Part shown: positions 1 to 7,451 of the stretch, one piece after another
Position numbering within the stretch: the stretch's first letter is position 1
How the letters are laid out: every line of letters begins with the position of its first letter
NCBI GenBank assembly: GCA_041739875.1
Contig: JBGSNA010000232.1
Location: forward strand, 1-64,000
Direction of reading: 5' to 3'
Source of the DNA: JBBSJZ01 sp041739875
GTDB lineage: Bacteria > Planctomycetota > Planctomycetia > Pirellulales > Pirellulaceae
Length of the DNA: 64,000 bases
Program-made: the position numbers and the translations under genes
The notes under the pieces: model-generated
The model's database searches: none
Seen by the model: only the letters and a program-made list of their open reading frames with translations
Told to the model about the DNA's origin: nothing

Positions 1-7
1 TTCAGGA

Positions 8-169
8 TCAAAGGCGACCCATAAGGAACAGAACAATCAGGACCAACAACAGAAGCCCGACGATGCCGCCTCCGCCTGCGAGTACACGGTTACCTCTGCG
101 ATAGCCGTAACCACCGCCAAACAGGGAAAGTATCAGAATTACGACAAGGATCAGTACGATAGGACTCAT
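8..169 (-). CDS. DUF3309-like small membrane protein
   Basis: This 53-codon minus-strand frame was read by hand. It starts MSPIVLILVVILILSLFGGG, continues with a short Gly/Arg/Tyr linker, and ends in a second hydrophobic stretch closing LFLMGRL. Two short membrane helices joined by a glycine-rich turn is the plan of DUF3309 proteins, and the end matches the second DUF3309 gene in this window at 5393-5548, which closes LLLMGRI. The start is the ATG at 169; the ribosome site is weak (GAAAGCGA upstream). Function is unknown. Together with the CsbD gene upstream it suggests an envelope or general stress role, which is inference. Confidence 0.7.
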   Translation of the reverse strand: MSPIVLILVVILILSLFGGGYGYRRGNRVLAGGGGIVGLLLLVLIVLFLMGRL

Positions 170-182
170 GAGTCATTCGCTT

Positions 183-308
183 TCAAATTTTAAACACGGT
201 GAAAAACGTAACAGATGCCATGACGAACGCCACGGTTAGCAACAAGCAAAGGCACATGTACCAGAGCGAAACGCTCGCTACTAACGCGAGTTTCCAATGA
301 GTTAACTC
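183..308 (-). pseudogene. Hydrophobic small reading frame without a usable start
   Basis: An open minus-strand frame of 41 codons begins after an in-frame TGA with ELTHWKLALVASVSLWYM and ends TFFTVFKI, forming one clear membrane helix. It lacks ATG, GTG or TTG until residue 18. An ATG two codons upstream lies in another frame, at the point where the hydrophobic frame would need to begin. It could be a decayed one-helix protein or a start-site frameshift. It sits between two genuine small stress-type genes. I do not recognise a family. Confidence 0.25.
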
Positions 309-341
309 TCATAACCCTTCTTCGAATATTGACAACAAGTT

Positions 342-518
342 TTATTCTTTCAGCTTTTTGACGATTTGATCGATTTTCTTAGTAACCTTTTCGGCAACCT
401 GCTTGACCTCCCCTACCACTTGGTCGGCTTGGCCTTCCGCACGTAGCTTTTCGTTGCCGGTCAATACGCCAGCAGCTTCTTTAATTCGACCTTTTACTTC
501 ATCTGTCTTGCCACGCAT
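342..518 (-). CDS. CsbD family stress protein
   Basis: This 58-residue charged protein starts MRGKTDEVKGRIKEAAGVLT, followed by GNEKLRAEGQADQ and a Lys-rich helical tail. The K-G-R-x-K-E-A-A-G-x-L-T-G-N motif is diagnostic of CsbD (PF05532), small soluble helical proteins induced in the general stress response of several bacteria; biochemical function is not established. Length is normal. GGAG lies eight bases before the ATG, which fixes the start. It is followed on the same strand by the small membrane proteins at 8-169 and possibly 183-308. Confidence 0.9.
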   Translation of the reverse strand: MRGKTDEVKGRIKEAAGVLTGNEKLRAEGQADQVVGEVKQVAEKVTKKIDQIVKKLKE

Positions 519-1156
519 GGTGGTTACTCCTTGGTTCGAGACGGTTCGGTATTGCTAAGTTGGCTGATCAGGACTCACTCGACGGGTCGTACAGCCCCTT
601 ATCAACACCCTTTAAGTCACTGCATCTATCGCGCCAACGTGATCAGTCGAAATGAAATGTCCTTATTGCGAGGAATGCCGCATTGTGGATGATTCGATCG
701 CGAGCAAGAGTGAGCACAAGTGCACATATCTTGCGTAATTGTCTCACTAGACAGCTGCTAAACGTTATCCACCTATGACTGTTGGCGAATGATTTTTTGG
801 CGAATGATTTTTGGACGTTGCCTGATGAAGGGCTTCAACGGAACGGTCTGCCATCTGTTGCGACGTGCCTGCTACATCATGGATGAGTTTGGCACGTTCG
901 CTCGAAACCTTGTTCGCGGGACTTCTTCAGGAACGTGACGGCTACGCCAAGAACGAGGCGGAGAAGGAGCTTGACGATTTCGCTGAGGAAGTGAAGCTCT
1001 GATGTCAGTGGAAGAGTGTTGCGAGTGCTTAACGCTCCTCGTTGGTCGATAGGCTCTTTGCGATTGGGTATGAGAATTGCTTATTTGCGTCGGCGGTTAC
1101 AAGTCCGGCTTGTAACATGCGAATCCCAGACACTTTTTTTGTCGGAGAACATGACC
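519..1156. other. Intergenic region with a possible gene remnant
   Basis: This gap separates the minus-strand CsbD gene from the plus-strand small-protein operon, so it should hold both promoters. I could not identify convincing promoter hexamers. The one coding-like stretch is a 39-codon frame at 883-1002 starting at ATG 883, with a charged C-terminal half (LLQERDGYAKNEAEKELDD) and GC-rich third positions but no ribosome site. It could be the tail of a lost gene. A duplicated 'TGGCGAATGATTTTT' lies near 783-813. Confidence 0.35.
883..1002 (+). pseudogene. Possible remnant of a small helical protein
   Basis: The 39-codon frame starts MSLARSLETLFAGLL and ends in an acidic helix closing FAEEVKL. 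Codon choice in the second half (GAC GGC TAC GCC AAG AAC GAG GCG GAG AAG GAG) looks genuinely coding, unlike the antisense frames here. There is no Shine-Dalgarno sequence before ATG 883 and the upstream frame is closed by TGA. It may be a C-terminal relic of a CsbD- or DUF883-like gene, but the fragment is too short to assign. No function is claimed. Confidence 0.2.
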
Positions 1157-1327
1157 ATGTTGAGATTAGCCATTGCTTTGCTATTGATTGCGTTGATTGC
1201 AGGAGTGTTCGGGTTTGGAGGAATTGCTGGTTCCTTCATGGGGGCAGCAAAGATTCTGTTCTTCGTCTTCTTAGTTCTCGCGGTTCTGTCGTTCCTGGCG
1301 GGTGGGATGCGCCGCGGACCGAACTGA
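1157..1327 (+). CDS. DUF1328 (UPF0391) membrane protein
   Basis: The 56-residue product is two membrane helices: MLRLAIALLLIALIAGVFGF, then a GGIAGSFMGAAKILF turn leading into the second helix and a GGMRRGPN tail. The FGFGGIA and AKILFFVFLVL segments are characteristic of DUF1328 (PF07043), found across proteobacteria and planctomycetes and often near stress genes. Two ATGs are available at 1151 and 1157. GGAG at 1144-1147 is three bases from the first and nine from the second, and family members normally begin MLR, so I chose 1157. It is the first gene of a dense forward operon. Function is unknown. Confidence 0.88.
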   Translation: MLRLAIALLLIALIAGVFGFGGIAGSFMGAAKILFFVFLVLAVLSFLAGGMRRGPN

Positions 1328-1355
1328 ATGCCATGAACGAACAAGGAGTTGAGCG

Positions 1356-1615
1356 GTGAATAGACTGTTTGCGTTTTTGATAGTGCTGGTGACCTGCGTG
1401 GCCGGCGTCGGCTTCTAACGGAGTTGGTTTGCCGTGTCGCGTCAAAGCCCCGCCGCGGAGAGCCATCAGATCAGGTCAACATTAACGTGACCGTGGACCC
1501 GGACAAAGTCAAAGCGGATGCCGAGATTGTGAAGGACAAGGCCGCGGAGCTTACCGGCCAAGCCACCGAAGCAGCCCACGAGCTTGTCGATCAGCCGAGT
1601 GAAACCACGCAATGA
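1356..1615 (+). pseudogene. Broken small exported protein gene
   Basis: A GTG at 1356, with AAGGAG seven bases before it, opens MNRLFAFLIVLVTCVAGVGF, a signal or anchor helix. TAA at 1416-1418 then stops the frame, but the same frame continues RSWFAVSRQSPAAESHQ as sensible protein. At 1465-1474 the sequence is ATCAGATCAG, a tandem copy of ATCAG. Removing one copy joins SHQ directly to VNINVTVDPDKVKADAEI and a Lys/Glu/Ala-rich helix ending PSETTQ at 1615. One stop (a TAT or TAC turned TAA) and one 5-bp duplication therefore separate it from an intact gene of about 85 codons. The intact product would be a periplasmic or anchored helical protein of unknown function. Confidence 0.7.
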
Positions 1616-1694
1616 ATAGAGCCGACGAGTTGGCGAGTTACCTTTGCCAACGGAAGAAACAAATAACTTTTTACCAATGGAACAGGACCGAGCG

Positions 1695-2114
1695 ATGATT
1701 AGCCAACAAACACTTCAGGGCAATTGGCACGAGCTGAAAGGGCTGCTACGCAGCAAGTGGGGTGCGCTCACGGACGACGACGTTGCGGTTTTCAGCGGCA
1801 AGGTCGAAGAGTTAATGGGCACGATCCAGCGAAGGACTGGCGAGTCACGAGAAAGCATTGAACAGTTTTTCGAGCAGCTCGAATCTAACGGTGCGGCGGC
1901 GATCAACCGGGCTGGCGAGACGATTCACGCCGGTGCCCAGCACGCGGTGGATTACGTCCAGGAAACCTCCCACAGAGCCGCCGCCTCGACGCGCGAAGGG
2001 TATGCGGAAGTCGAGGACATGGTGCGACAACGCCCCATCGAATCGATCGCAGTTTGTTTTGGTGCCGGCGTCATTACTGGCTTGGTCGTGAGCCTGCTTT
2101 TGCGGTCGCGCTAA
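1695..2114 (+). CDS. CsbD-DUF883 (YqjD/ElaB-like) membrane-anchored stress protein
   Basis: This 139-residue protein has two parts. Residues 1-60 (MISQQTLQGNWHELKG, KWGALTDDDV, then GKVEELMGTIQRRTG) are a CsbD domain. Residues 60-139 form an Ala/Glu-rich amphipathic helix ending in RPIESIAVCFGAGVITGL plus a hydrophobic stretch and RSR, the C-terminal tail anchor of DUF883 (PF05957) proteins. E. coli YqjD and ElaB, of the same family, anchor to the inner membrane and bind ribosomes in stationary phase. ATG 1695 was chosen because CsbD proteins begin near here and AGGA lies about eight bases upstream; TTG 1644 and ATG 1677 are alternatives. The next genes follow immediately. Confidence 0.85.
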   Translation: MISQQTLQGNWHELKGLLRSKWGALTDDDVAVFSGKVEELMGTIQRRTGESRESIEQFFEQLESNGAAAINRAGETIHAGAQHAVDYVQETSHRAAASTREGYAEVEDMVRQRPIESIAVCFGAGVITGLVVSLLLRSR

Positions 2115-2144
2115 GTGAGTATCGGACAAGGCGTGGGACCATCG

Positions 2145-2558
2145 ATGAACCATTCGCATGAAGCAAACGCTATCCGACAGCGCATGGAAGAGGTGCGCTG
2201 TGACTTGGACCGAGATGTCCAGGGGATTATCGAAGGCGCCCGCGACATGCGCGATTGGCGAACTTACGTGAGGAACTATCCGTGGGTCTGTATGGGCGCC
2301 GCTGTGGCGGTTGGATACTTGCTCGTACCGCGGCGCCCTGCGGCAATGCAACCCAGTGCCGAAGCGATTGCCGAGTTAGTCAAGCAGAGCCGCTTGGCCG
2401 AGACGCCGCTCGTGACACCGGTAGGCAAGGCGCGCGATCTGTTGTTTAGGTCTGTGGGCAACCTGGTGATACAGGGAGTGTCAGCGTATGTCGGGCAACA
2501 AGCTGGCAAACATTTTGGGAAACAGTCCGCTAGTCCAACACAGGACGGTCAACCATGA
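2145..2558 (+). CDS. DUF3618/YqjK-like one-helix membrane protein
   Basis: The 137-residue product begins MNHSHEANAIRQRMEEVRCD, continues with a charged helix (DRDVQGIIEGARDMRDWRTY), then YPWVCMGAAVAVGYLLVP as the sole membrane segment and a C-terminal helical region. An 'R-Y-P-W-x-x-M-G-A-A-x-A-x-G-Y' segment at the membrane entry is typical of DUF883/DUF3618-like anchors. A GTG at 2115, directly after the previous stop, is an alternative start adding ten residues. The stop overlaps the ATG of the next gene (ATGA), indicating translational coupling. Function is unknown; operon context suggests envelope stress. Confidence 0.7.
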   Translation: MNHSHEANAIRQRMEEVRCDLDRDVQGIIEGARDMRDWRTYVRNYPWVCMGAAVAVGYLLVPRRPAAMQPSAEAIAELVKQSRLAETPLVTPVGKARDLLFRSVGNLVIQGVSAYVGQQAGKHFGKQSASPTQDGQP

Positions 2559-2767
2559 AGAATCGCATTCCCGACCGTGTGTCGGATTCAAGACGAACAG
2601 ACCGGCCATCGGAACCAGCATTTCAAGAATTTTGCGACCTAGCTCGCGAGCAGGACGCCGATGGGATGCGTCAGGCAAAAGCGTTTGTCCGACAGCATCC
2701 AGCGTCAGGCCTCGGTGCGGCAATTTGTATAGGAATATTTTTAGGATGGGTCATCAAACGAAAGTAA
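2555..2767 (+). CDS. Small DUF883-like tail-anchored protein
   Basis: This 70-residue protein has a polar N-terminus, a charged helix (FQEFCDLAREQDADGMRQAK) and a C-terminal anchor (RQHPASGLGAAICIGIF plus LGWVIKRK). The 'H-P-A-S-G-L-G-A-A' entry into the helix followed by a basic end resembles the tail of DUF883 proteins without the ribosome-binding part. It overlaps the preceding gene by ATGA and the next one by 22 bases. No defined family or function can be given. Confidence 0.7.
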   Translation: MKNRIPDRVSDSRRTDRPSEPAFQEFCDLAREQDADGMRQAKAFVRQHPASGLGAAICIGIFLGWVIKRK

Positions 2768-3231
2768 GCGAGCGAAACGGGGCGTCGCCGACCGCGTCAA
2801 GGGCCCTGGCCCGAGACGTGGGCGAACTCGCGCAAGACGCATTAACTTTGGCGGAATTGCAGTTCCAGCTTTTTGCCTCCGACATACAGGAATGCGGCCA
2901 GCGCGTGTTCGTTCCGGGCTTGGTCTTGCTCTGTGGCGCGGCGCTGGGCGTGGCCTGCTTTCCCGTCGCGCTGGCAGCCTTAGCGCTATTGTTCATCGAG
3001 GTCTTTGAAATCTCCTACGCTGCGGGATTTTTACTGGCGGCGATCGTGGGAGCGATTTCGAGCGTGCTGCTTTGCATCAGCGGCTGGTTTTTAGTTCGTG
3101 AGCCTCTGACTCTCCTGCGGCGCTCGCAGGAGGAACTGGTTCGCAACTTGCGTTGGATCAAGAAAGTGCTCGAGCGTAATCGAACCACTCAAAGTAATCG
3201 TACCGACAACACTTGGAGAACCATGAGATGA
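2746..3231 (+). CDS. Phage holin family / YqjE-like membrane protein (DUF1469)
   Basis: The 161-residue protein has an N-terminal amphipathic helix (RALARDVGELAQDALTLAEL), two long membrane helices (around residues 55-80 and 90-120) and a basic C-terminal helix. The L-x-x-D-x-x-x-L-x-x-x-E-L preamble before a two-helix hairpin is the layout of PF07332 (holin superfamily III, which includes E. coli YqjE). In yqj-type operons this is a chromosomal membrane protein, not a lysis gene. The only ATG is 2746, inside the preceding gene; no alternative start lies after the preceding stop. The TGA overlaps the next ATG. Confidence 0.78.
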   Translation: MGHQTKVSERNGASPTASRALARDVGELAQDALTLAELQFQLFASDIQECGQRVFVPGLVLLCGAALGVACFPVALAALALLFIEVFEISYAAGFLLAAIVGAISSVLLCISGWFLVREPLTLLRRSQEELVRNLRWIKKVLERNRTTQSNRTDNTWRTMR

Positions 3232-3416
3232 ACGAAGAACAGACCTACCCGACGAAACCGAATACTCGAGAAACTCAACAGCCGGGCGAGACACTCGCGC
3301 AACACACCGACTTAGTCGATTTCGCTCGACAATACGCCCGCGAAAAACCTGGAGTCGTTGCGCTGTGGTGCTTAGGCGTTGGCTTCGTGCTGGGGTGGAA
3401 ACTGAAGCCTTGGTAG
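3228..3416 (+). CDS. Small single-helix membrane protein
   Basis: This 62-residue protein has a polar N-terminal half (MNEEQTYPTKPNTRETQQPG), a short amphipathic segment (LVDFARQYAREKPG) and a C-terminal helix ending GFVLGWKLKPW. The R-E-K-P-G-x-x-A-L-W motif followed by a short helix and basic-aromatic end is the same architecture as the 2555-2767 protein, so the two may be distant paralogues. The ATG overlaps the preceding TGA, and GGAG sits nine bases upstream, fixing the start. It is probably the last member of the yqj-like unit. Function is unknown. Confidence 0.7.
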   Translation: MNEEQTYPTKPNTRETQQPGETLAQHTDLVDFARQYAREKPGVVALWCLGVGFVLGWKLKPW

Positions 3417-3453
3417 AGAGCGCCGTTTAACTTGCAGCAGCACAGAAGCACCT

Positions 3454-5337
3454 ATGATACGCCCTAACAAAATCAGCCAACCATCGTGGATGTTGACGCT
3501 CGCGTCGATCGCCGTGGTGATTGTTGCGCTGTACTTAGCCAAAGGGGTGCTGGTTCCCTTGACGCTGGCGGTACTATTGAGCTTTTTGTTGAGCCCGGTG
3601 TGCGACTGGCTGGAGCGTTGGAGGTTGGGCCGGATCCCAGCGGTGTTGTTGACGGCCATCCTGGGCTTCACCCTGCTGGGCATTGTGACCTGGATGGCAA
3701 CCGTTCAGATCACCAGTCTGGCTCCCAAGATTCCCGAATACCAGAGCAATGTCGAGGCGAAACTTAGTTCGGTAAACGCGTATGCGGTCGCCACGCTACG
3801 GAAGATCACGAGCTCCGCCAATGAAATGGGTGAGAAGCTCGCGCCAACAGAACTGGCGGACGCCGGACTGGCGACTGAAGATCGGCTCTACTCAGTGCGC
3901 GTTGTTACCGCGCCGACCAGCCCATTGCAAATGTTTGGCGGCATGTTTGGGACGCTGCTCGAAGTATTGGGAACGAGCGGCATCGTCATCGTGCTCGTGG
4001 TGTTCTTCCTGGTCCAGCGTGAGGATTTACGCGATCGATTCATTCACTTGATGGGAAAAGGTCACGTGACCGTGACAACGCAGATGCTGGAAGACGCCGG
4101 CACGCGAGTCAGCCGCTATCTATCGATGTTGTTTCTCATCAATGTCACGTTTGGCATTTCTGTCGGCATCGGGCTGTACCTGATTGGCGTTCCCAATGCC
4201 ATCTTGTGGGGAATCCTGGCCACGGTCTTGCGGTTCATTCCCTATCTCGGCCCCTGGATTGCCGCCGCGATGCCGATCGGCTTGGCGATGGCCATCTCGC
4301 CCGACTGGTTCGCGCCACTCCTGACCGTTGGGCTGTTTGTGCTGCTAGAGCTGTTCAATAACAACCTCCTGGAGCCCTGGCTGTACGGTAGGAACACTGG
4401 CGTGTCGGCGGTGGCGGTCCTGGTGGCAGCCGTCTTCTGGATGTGGTTGTGGGGACCCGTGGGGCTGCTGCTGGCAACGCCGTTGACGGTGTGCCTGTTG
4501 GTGGTTGGCAAGCACGTTCCCGAACTGTCCTTTCTGGGCATTCTGTTAGGTAACGAGCCGGTCTTTGAGCCTAAGGATCGCGTCTATCAGCGCCTGCTAG
4601 GAGGAGATAGCGAAGAGGCTACCGCATTGTTCGATGGTTATCTCGAACACCAGCCGCTCGTCGAAGTCTACGACACGGTGCTGATACCGGCTCTGGCTTT
4701 GGCGGAGACGCATTGGCAACTCGGCGAACTCAATGAGAGCAAACACAACTTCATCATGGAAAGCCTGAAGGAGATGATTCTAGTCCAAGGCGAGCGTCAG
4801 CAGGAATTGTTGGCCAAGCGGGAGACCGCGGACTCGCCACTGCCAGACGGAGATTCCATTCGCCTTGACGAGATCAAATCGCCTCGTCTTTCGATTCTCT
4901 GCCTGCCAGCTCGGAGCCAAGCGGATGAAATCGCCGCCATGATGTTAGCGCAAGTCTTGGAGGCCAGCGACTGCCGTGCGCAGGCCATCTCGGTTACGGC
5001 ATTGGCTGGCGAAATGGTTGATCTTGTCGATCAATGCACCGCCGCCGACGTGATTTGCATTTCCGCCACACCTCCCGCCGCAGTCATGCATGCTCGTTAC
5101 CTAAGCAAGCGCCTCTGTGGACGAATTCCGGTAGCAAAATTGATCGTGGGATTGTGGGACATACAAGGCGACCTGAACAAGACAAGAGAGCGCATCGGTT
5201 GTGACGCGATCGTTGTTGCGACGTTGACGGCCGCTCAAGAACAGATTGGCACACTGATCCAACCGAACGAGCCGCGGCCGCACGCGCAGACGCCGTTGCA
5301 ACCTGGCCCAAGCGTCATTGCGGAGATGCACCGATGA
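3454..5337 (+). CDS. AI-2E family permease with C-terminal corrinoid-binding-like module
   Basis: Residues 1-360 carry hydrophobic helices with the AI-2E (PF01594) hallmarks: FLLSPVCDWLERWRLGRIPA near the N-terminus, a central soluble loop, and the conserved RFIPYLGPWIAAAMPIGLA and NNNLLEPWLYG segments. Substrates of this family vary and autoinducer export is not implied. After the last helix the protein continues for 250 residues. Residues 375-440 (RLLGGDSEEATALFDGYLE, then DTVLIPALALAETHWQLGEL) look like the four-helix bundle of B12-binding modules. Residues 476-615 look like the following Rossmann fold, but the cobalamin-ligand D-x-H-x-x-G motif is absent. Ordinary members are about 350 residues. 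Start ATG 3454 lies 37 bases after the previous stop. Confidence 0.85.
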   Translation: MIRPNKISQPSWMLTLASIAVVIVALYLAKGVLVPLTLAVLLSFLLSPVCDWLERWRLGRIPAVLLTAILGFTLLGIVTWMATVQITSLAPKIPEYQSNVEAKLSSVNAYAVATLRKITSSANEMGEKLAPTELADAGLATEDRLYSVRVVTAPTSPLQMFGGMFGTLLEVLGTSGIVIVLVVFFLVQREDLRDRFIHLMGKGHVTVTTQMLEDAGTRVSRYLSMLFLINVTFGISVGIGLYLIGVPNAILWGILATVLRFIPYLGPWIAAAMPIGLAMAISPDWFAPLLTVGLFVLLELFNNNLLEPWLYGRNTGVSAVAVLVAAVFWMWLWGPVGLLLATPLTVCLLVVGKHVPELSFLGILLGNEPVFEPKDRVYQRLLGGDSEEATALFDGYLEHQPLVEVYDTVLIPALALAETHWQLGELNESKHNFIMESLKEMILVQGERQQELLAKRETADSPLPDGDSIRLDEIKSPRLSILCLPARSQADEIAAMMLAQVLEASDCRAQAISVTALAGEMVDLVDQCTAADVICISATPPAAVMHARYLSKRLCGRIPVAKLIVGLWDIQGDLNKTRERIGCDAIVVATLTAAQEQIGTLIQPNEPRPHAQTPLQPGPSVIAEMHR

Positions 5338-5392
5338 AACGACGCATCCTATTACGCTGTTCGCTAAGACCTTTGTTCACAGGAGAAATGAA

Positions 5393-5548
5393 ATGTTAGG
5401 TACTATTTTGTTGGTGTTGTTGATTCTGTTTCTGTTGGGCGCGTTACCCACTTGGCCGCATAGCAGAAGCTGGGGATACGGTCCAAGTGGCGGGTTGGGG
5501 CTGATTATCGTGATTCTGATCATTCTGTTACTGATGGGACGAATTTGA
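5393..5548 (+). CDS. DUF3309 family small membrane protein
   Basis: The 51-residue protein starts MLGTILLVLLILFLLGALPT, followed by WPHSRSWGYGPSGGLG and a second helix ending LLLMGRI. The W-P-x-S-x-x-W-G-Y-x-P-S-G-G linker between two short helices is the defining pattern of DUF3309 (PF11752). AGGAG at 5381-5385 is seven bases before the ATG. A relative is encoded at 8-169 on the other strand, so two family members flank the stress operon. Function is unknown. Confidence 0.9.
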   Translation: MLGTILLVLLILFLLGALPTWPHSRSWGYGPSGGLGLIIVILIILLLMGRI

Positions 5549-5606
5549 TTTCGACATTTACTCGACCCAAAAAACGTTGCCCGCCGATGTGAGGCGGAAC
5601 GAGGAA

Positions 5607-7451
5607 ATGTCTAATACGAATCAAATCGCTGGATCCAACGAAGATCAGAAAGCCATGAACGAACAAGTTCTCAGTGTGAAGGCTGGCATGGGGGCCATTC
5701 CCTATGAGGCTGGCGTGGCGTTTCGCGTCTGGGCACCACATGCGGATCGTGTGTTCGTCATGGGCGCGTTCAACAACTGGACGGAGTCGCATCCCATGTA
5801 CCGCGATGGCAACGGTACTTGGTACGCCGAGATCCCTGAGGCCAAGATCGGCGACGAGTACCGCTATCTGCTTTGCCAGGGCGAGCAGAAACTCTCCCGC
5901 ATCGATCCCTACGTGCGCGAGGTGACAAATTCGGTGGGCAACGGCATCGTTCACGATCCACATTTTGACTGGGGCGACGATCGGTATCAGCTGCCACCAT
6001 GGCCCGAGTTGGTGCTGTACGAGATGCACATCGGCACATTCAACGGTCCGCTGGGAGGCGGACACGGAACCTATGCGACGGCGGTTGAGAAGTTCGATCA
6101 CCTGCAGCGGCTGGGCGTCAATGTGATCGAGGTGATGCCAGCGGCCGAATTCGCGGGCGATGTCTCCTGGGGCTATAACCCGGCGTATTGCTTCGCGGTG
6201 GAAAGCGCCTACGGCGGCCCCAAAGCTTTCAAGGAGTTCGTCAAAGCGGCTCACCGAGCAAAGATCGGCGTGGTGCTGGACGTCGTCTATAACCACTTCG
6301 GCCCCGGCGATCTCGGGCTGTGGCAATTCGACGGCTGGAGCGAGAACGATGGCGGCGGCATCTATTTCTACAACGACTGGCGAAGGAAGACACCGTGGGG
6401 CGATAACCGGCCCGACTACGGTCGGGGCGAGGTCCGGCAATTTATTTACGACAACGCGTTTTACTGGCTCGACGAGTTCCATCTGGATGGGCTGCGGTTC
6501 GATATGACGCTCTTTATGCGAACCGTCGATGGGTCCAGTTCGGGCAAGGACTTACCGGACGGTTGGAGTCTTGCCCAATGGATCAATCGTGACATTATCG
6601 GGAGGTTCCCCGGCCGGATTACGATCGCCGAAGACCTCCGAGACAACGAGTGGCTGACCAAGCCGACGGACGCAGGCGGCGCGGGCTTCGGCGCCCAGTG
6701 GGACGCGGCTTTTGTGCATCCGATCCGCAAGGCTGTCGCGGGAGCCGTTGACGAGAGTCGTTCGCTGGCGTCGGTGCGTGACGCAATCGTCTTCAGCTAT
6801 AACGGCGACGCCTTCCAACGCGTTGTCTATAGCGAGTCACACGATGAGGTCGCTAATGGCAAGTCGCGCGTCCCGTCGGAAATTAGCGTTGCTGATCCCG
6901 AGAACGTTTTTGCCCAAAAGCGGTCCACGTTGGCTGCCGGGTTGGTCTTCACCTCGCCGGGCATCCCGATGTTGTTCCAAGGTCAAGAGTTCCTGCAAGG
7001 TGGCTGGTTCCAGGACACGGTGCCTTTGGATTGGCACTTGAACGACGAGTTCAGTGGTATCCTGCGTCTGTATCGCGATCTGGTTCAACTGCGGCTGAAT
7101 CGCGCGGGTCAGACCCGCGGGCTCTGCGGTCGCGGCGTCAAAGTCCATCACGTCAACGAAGAAACCAAGTTGCTCGCCTTTCACCGCTGGGACAAGGGTG
7201 GACCGGGCGATGATGTGGTAGTCGTCGCCAATTTCGAGAATCAGCCGCGCGGTAATTACGCGATTGGGTTTCCGCAAACGGGACTTTGGCGCATACGCCT
7301 CAATAGCGACTGGCGAGGGTACAGCGATGATTTCAGCGACTTCGCCAGCCAAGACGTGACCGCCACGGCACAGGACTACGATGGCTGCCCGGCGCGGGGC
7401 TGCGTGGAGGTCGGGCCGTACAGCCTTTTGATCTTGTCACAGAATCCCTGA
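5607..7451 (+). CDS. GH13 alpha-amylase family enzyme, branching-enzyme / trehalohydrolase-like
   Basis: This 614-residue enzyme has an N-terminal CBM48-type domain (residues 30-120, FRVWAPHADRVFVMGAFNNW), a GH13 barrel and a C-terminal beta domain. All three catalytic acids are visible: Asp299 in GLRFDM, Glu342 in ITIAEDL, Asp413 in SHDEV. Conserved region I is VVLDVVYNHFGP, and YEMHIGTF and WGYNP are also present. The layout fits glycogen branching enzyme (GlgB) or maltooligosyltrehalose trehalohydrolase (TreZ). No other glycogen or trehalose gene adjoins it, so I cannot choose with certainty, although the overall motifs favour the branching type. Start ATG 5607 has GAGGAA just upstream; ATG 5655 is an alternative. 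It is probably cytoplasmic, acting on alpha-glucan storage. Confidence 0.85.
   Translation: MSNTNQIAGSNEDQKAMNEQVLSVKAGMGAIPYEAGVAFRVWAPHADRVFVMGAFNNWTESHPMYRDGNGTWYAEIPEAKIGDEYRYLLCQGEQKLSRIDPYVREVTNSVGNGIVHDPHFDWGDDRYQLPPWPELVLYEMHIGTFNGPLGGGHGTYATAVEKFDHLQRLGVNVIEVMPAAEFAGDVSWGYNPAYCFAVESAYGGPKAFKEFVKAAHRAKIGVVLDVVYNHFGPGDLGLWQFDGWSENDGGGIYFYNDWRRKTPWGDNRPDYGRGEVRQFIYDNAFYWLDEFHLDGLRFDMTLFMRTVDGSSSGKDLPDGWSLAQWINRDIIGRFPGRITIAEDLRDNEWLTKPTDAGGAGFGAQWDAAFVHPIRKAVAGAVDESRSLASVRDAIVFSYNGDAFQRVVYSESHDEVANGKSRVPSEISVADPENVFAQKRSTLAAGLVFTSPGIPMLFQGQEFLQGGWFQDTVPLDWHLNDEFSGILRLYRDLVQLRLNRAGQTRGLCGRGVKVHHVNEETKLLAFHRWDKGGPGDDVVVVANFENQPRGNYAIGFPQTGLWRIRLNSDWRGYSDDFSDFASQDVTATAQDYDGCPARGCVEVGPYSLLILSQNP

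Noticed and set aside
2746..3231. Phage holin from a prophage
   Set aside because: It sits in a stress-protein operon with no lysin, structural or integrase genes; the YqjE-like reading is better.
3454..5337. Autoinducer-2 exporter for quorum sensing
   Set aside because: Family name alone is not evidence; no luxS or lsr gene is in the window and the substrate range of this family is broad.
5520..6482. A 320-codon minus-strand frame
   Set aside because: It is antisense to the GH13 gene, whose catalytic motifs are complete. A shadow frame in GC-rich sequence.
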